Origin: Bacteriovoracaceae bacterium
GTDB taxonomy: Bacteria; Bdellovibrionota; Bacteriovoracia; Bacteriovoracales; Bacteriovoracaceae
Assembly (NCBI GenBank): GCA_023151145.1
Contig: JAKLJM010000167.1
Span: forward strand, 1 to 5,643
Direction of reading: 5' to 3'
DNA: 5,643 nt
The notes below the pieces were generated by a model, which saw only the letters and a program-made list of their open reading frames with translations, ran no database searches and was not told the origin of the DNA. Below, one piece after another: positions 4,914 through 5,643 of the stretch. The translations under genes were made by a program, and so were the position numbers. Within the stretch, counting starts at the first letter, position 1. Every line of letters begins with the position of its first letter.

Positions 4914-5643
4914 ATGCAATCAGAACAACTCGAAAGCGTTGTCGTTCGTTTTTCAGGAGATTCTGGAGATGGAATGCAGCTCACTGGTACGCAGTTTTCA
5001 AACACATCAGCATCAATGGGAAATGATATTTCCACTTTTCCAGACTACCCTTCAGAAATTAGGGCCCCTCAAGGCACAATTGCAGGAGTGTCTGGTTTCC
5101 AAGTTCATATTGGAGCCACTGAAATAAATACTCCTGGAGATGATGTGGACATGCTTGTAGCAATGAATCCTGCAGCTCTAAAGGCGAACTTAGACTCCGT
5201 AAAGCCATCTGGTTATGTTATGGTAAATGCCGATGCCTTTACTGAAAATAATGTTAGTAAAGCTGGCTATAAAGAAAATCCATTAGTAACAGGAGAACTC
5301 GATAAGTACCGTGTACTAAAAGTCCCAGTGACAACGCAAACCCAAGCGGCGCTAACAGAGCTTGAGCTTGATTCAAAATCCAAGGACAAATGTAAAAATT
5401 TTTATGCACTAGGAGTTACTTACTTTTTATACGGAAGAAGTTTAGAGCCTACGATTAAATGGATTGAAGAAAAATTTAAAAATAAACCTGTTGTTAAAGA
5501 TGCAAATATTTTAGCACTTAAAGCAGGAAGAAATTTTGCAGAAACATCGGAGTTTGTTGTTTCTAAATATGTTATACCACAAGCAAAAATTCAACCTGGA
5601 AAATATCGTCAAGTTAACGGTAACCAAGCAACGGCTTGGGGAC
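4914..5643 (+). CDS. korA: 2-oxoglutarate (2-oxoacid):ferredoxin oxidoreductase, fused gamma-alpha subunit, partial
   Basis: The first 243 codons of a gene that runs off the right edge. The N-terminal part is the gamma domain of 2-oxoacid:acceptor oxidoreductases: FSGDSGDGMQLTGTQFS (13-29), FPDYPSEIRAPQGTIAGVSG (42-61) and NFYALGVTYFLYGRSLEP (162-179). The alpha (pyruvate-binding-type) domain begins with GNQATAWG at 236-243. In this gamma-alpha fused architecture KorA works with a separate TPP- and iron-sulfur-binding beta subunit, KorB, expected just downstream. The usual reaction is oxidation of 2-oxoglutarate with CoA to succinyl-CoA and CO2, reducing ferredoxin in the cytoplasm. Fused enzymes for other 2-oxoacids look similar, so the substrate is inferred. 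Full-length relatives are around 600 aa, so more than half is missing. ATG 4914 has GAGGAA seven bases upstream and follows the ferredoxin stop by four bases. Confidence 0.92.
   Translation, partial: MQSEQLESVVVRFSGDSGDGMQLTGTQFSNTSASMGNDISTFPDYPSEIRAPQGTIAGVSGFQVHIGATEINTPGDDVDMLVAMNPAALKANLDSVKPSGYVMVNADAFTENNVSKAGYKENPLVTGELDKYRVLKVPVTTQTQAALTELELDSKSKDKCKNFYALGVTYFLYGRSLEPTIKWIEEKFKNKPVVKDANILALKAGRNFAETSEFVVSKYVIPQAKIQPGKYRQVNGNQATAWG

Noticed and set aside
4676..5035. 119-aa minus-strand open frame across the ferredoxin and korA start
   Set aside because: It overlaps two well-supported genes on the other strand, and its translation shows no recognisable domain.
4939..5127. 62-aa plus-strand frame within the korA start
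   Set aside because: It is an out-of-frame overlap with the strongly conserved gamma domain of KorA, whose own frame is open to the window end.

Overview
The window is AT-rich, densely coded DNA with every convincing gene on the + strand. The style suggests a Gram-negative bacterium of the Bdellovibrionota / former Deltaproteobacteria, perhaps a Bacteriovorax-like lineage. The main clues are the chemoreceptor tip (FQTRLLSFNASVEAARAGE, close to a variant I recall from Bdellovibrio-type receptors), the fused gamma-alpha 2-oxoacid:ferredoxin oxidoreductase subunit, and the low GC content. This placement is an inference and was not tested by any search.

Layout. (1) Positions 15-2783 hold a two-gene unit: a methyl-accepting chemotaxis protein with a NIT-type (nitrate/nitrite-sensing-like) input domain, then, with no bases between stop and start, a four-helix membrane protein carrying ankyrin repeats. 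(2) After a 125-bp gap comes a Crp/Fnr-family regulator (2909-3613). It lacks both the FNR iron-sulfur cysteines and the CRP cAMP-binding arginine. (3) A CRP/FNR-geometry palindrome and a 13-bp AT-rich hairpin (3626-3673) separate it from a small protein (3700-4014) that looks like a lone, degenerate cyclic-nucleotide-binding beta-roll with no DNA-binding domain. (4) A 110-bp intergenic region (4015-4124) holds an 18-bp imperfect palindrome and a second CRP/FNR-geometry palindrome. It precedes a tight operon of a ferritin-like diiron protein (4125-4652), a single-cluster ferredoxin (4661-4909) and the start of KorA (4914 to the window edge). The KorA reading frame is open at the right edge.

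How the parts may fit. The last three genes look like one redox unit: KorA is part of an oxygen-sensitive enzyme that reduces ferredoxin, the small ferredoxin is a likely electron acceptor, and the diiron protein may handle peroxide, oxygen or iron. The most interesting signal is regulatory. The palindrome TATGA-N6-TCATA (4062-4077) is centred exactly 41.5 bp upstream of the start point predicted from a TATATT -10 box, which is the class II activator position. A related site lies just downstream of the regulator gene. The recognition helix of the regulator keeps the Glu and Arg that read the TGA core but has Tyr where CRP has Arg180. That fits a TATGA half-site better than TGTGA. The working hypothesis is that this regulator controls the diiron/ferredoxin/Kor operon.

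No RNA genes, CRISPR arrays, insertion sequences or long repeats were seen. No gene-free stretch exceeds 300 bases.
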